Of a DNA stretch of 64,000 nucleotides, positions 63,280 through 64,000 are shown one piece after another (position 1 is the first letter of the stretch; every line of letters starts with the position of its first letter). Location of the stretch: assembly GCF_002368295.1 (NCBI RefSeq), contig NZ_AP018248.1, forward strand, positions 434,001-498,000, read 5' to 3'. The DNA is from Tolypothrix tenuis PCC 7101. GTDB lineage: Bacteria; Cyanobacteriota; Cyanobacteriia; Cyanobacteriales; Nostocaceae. The position numbers and the translations under genes were made by a program. The notes under the pieces are model-generated. The model was not told the DNA's origin. It did not search any database and saw only the letters and a program-made list of their open reading frames with translations.

Positions 63280-64000
63280 AAATCTACCCTCCTTTTCTGG
63301 ATATCGTCATTTTGCTCGGAACGACAAATCCATGTAACCGTGTTATTGCGGAATTTCTCTAGGGGGGCTAGGGGAATATCAGGGTATTTACGGTTTAGTT
63401 TTAGTGGCTATCAGTTGAGGGATCTCTATGTTTTTACACACAATTCATACATAGAGATTATTGTCATACTTTATAACAGAGAAAGGGTTGTAGCGAATAA
63501 TAATTTATATTCTCTTAATAATGACGTGTGTTTACTTACATTTACTTAAGTGTGATTACGTAAAAAAGTGAGGGCAGAACTAAGGGAGATCTAACGAAAA
63601 AACCTACGTTTTTTTCCGTTAAAAAATATTGCATTAGGGGTGAGTAAGCAATATTTAACGGCAACTCCCCTTAGTTGAGGGTCATTCTCGAAGCCGAAAA
63701 AAATTATGGTACACAAAGGGGGAGATTGTCGATACTACTTAGGTGAGATTGCGGGAAAATACAGCGATCGCCTACAACAATGTCAGTATTCCCAATTTTC
63801 GCCATAAATCACCATATTTATGGCGGGGGATCGCTTTATTGAAAGCAGAGGATAAGACACTTCTTCCCCATGCTCAAAAAACTCTATAACCTCGGGGGTG
63901 GAGTTTTTCATTGTGATTTGGGCTAATACTAATACTTGTCGGTGAAGGACAAAAGGGGAAAAGGGGCAAGAAAAAACCTTTAACCCTTACCCTTTCTCCT
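63280..64000. other. Non-coding right edge with several hairpins
   Basis: No supported gene. Hairpins: CCGTTAAA...AATATTGC with GCAATATTTAACGG (63.61-63.66 kb), CGCCATAAAT (63800-63809) with ATTTATGGCG (63816-63825), and AAAAACTC with GAGTTTTTC near 63.87-63.91 kb, which could be a terminator. An unannotated small RNA is possible but not shown. Confidence 0.4.

Noticed and set aside
63340..63549. 69-aa plus-strand frame at the right edge
   Set aside because: AT-rich, no ribosome-binding site, no recognisable motif, in a hairpin-rich non-coding stretch.

Overview
The window comes from a filamentous, probably heterocyst-forming cyanobacterium (Nostocales, Nostoc/Calothrix-like). Evidence: abundant GCGATCGC (HIP1) octamers, an rbcL-rbcX-rbcS operon, chlH, crtR, an xisH/xisI pair, G-rich heptamer tandem repeats (STRR type) and typical Nostocales palindromic repeats. 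No species can be named from the sequence alone.

Layout. 1-7.0 kb is chromosomal housekeeping: a small membrane protein, a PlsY-like/PEP-synthase-like fusion followed by a cupin, a TPR protein, ruvB, hisF, a small membrane protein, then tRNA-Ala(GGC). From 7124 to 24064 sits a complete type V-K CRISPR-associated transposon (CAST) of 16.9 kb. It has matching ends and a 5-bp target duplication, CCATA, at 7119-7123 and 24065-24069. Its parts, all on the minus strand, are tnsB, tnsC, tniQ, cas12k, a tracrRNA region and a 4-repeat CRISPR array. Beyond the array lies a detached half-repeat with a 17-nt spacer that matches the tRNA-Ala gene exactly, next to a GTA PAM placed 50 bp from the insertion point. 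The element therefore carries its own record of how it reached this tRNA gene. Its cargo is a type I R-M locus (hsdM and hsdS intact, hsdR collapsed into a chimera with a metallopeptidase gene), a very AT-rich three-gene module of unknown function, and two ribbon-helix-helix (RHH) regulators with operator-like iterons. Its TnsC lacks the usual Walker A and Walker B residues.

24.1-29.2 kb: a minus-strand group with hydantoinase/oxoprolinase subunits HyuA and HyuB, separated by a dual-specificity-type phosphatase and a membrane protein. 29.4-34.6 kb: a plus-strand glycan cluster (methyltransferase, GT2, small transporter, GDP-mannose 4,6-dehydratase, two GT4 enzymes). 34.6-43.0 kb: Uma2 nuclease, pyruvate kinase, beta-carotene hydroxylase, RecN and an ABC1/AarF kinase.

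43.1-48.0 kb is an accessory island: a second Uma2 protein, XisI/XisH, an orphan antitoxin with a truncated VapC, a papain-fold toxin with a candidate immunity protein set between HIP1-rich repeats, and a DUF262-HEPN pair whose HEPN gene is frameshifted at an A8 tract just before its catalytic motif. 48.0-64.0 kb returns to core functions (chlH, a fatty-acid-hydroxylase-like protein, HAD and SGNH hydrolases, rbcLXS, a beta-propeller protein, panB, two small unknown genes). It also carries a 162-bp MITE-like element with perfect 13-bp inverted ends and an 8-bp duplication.
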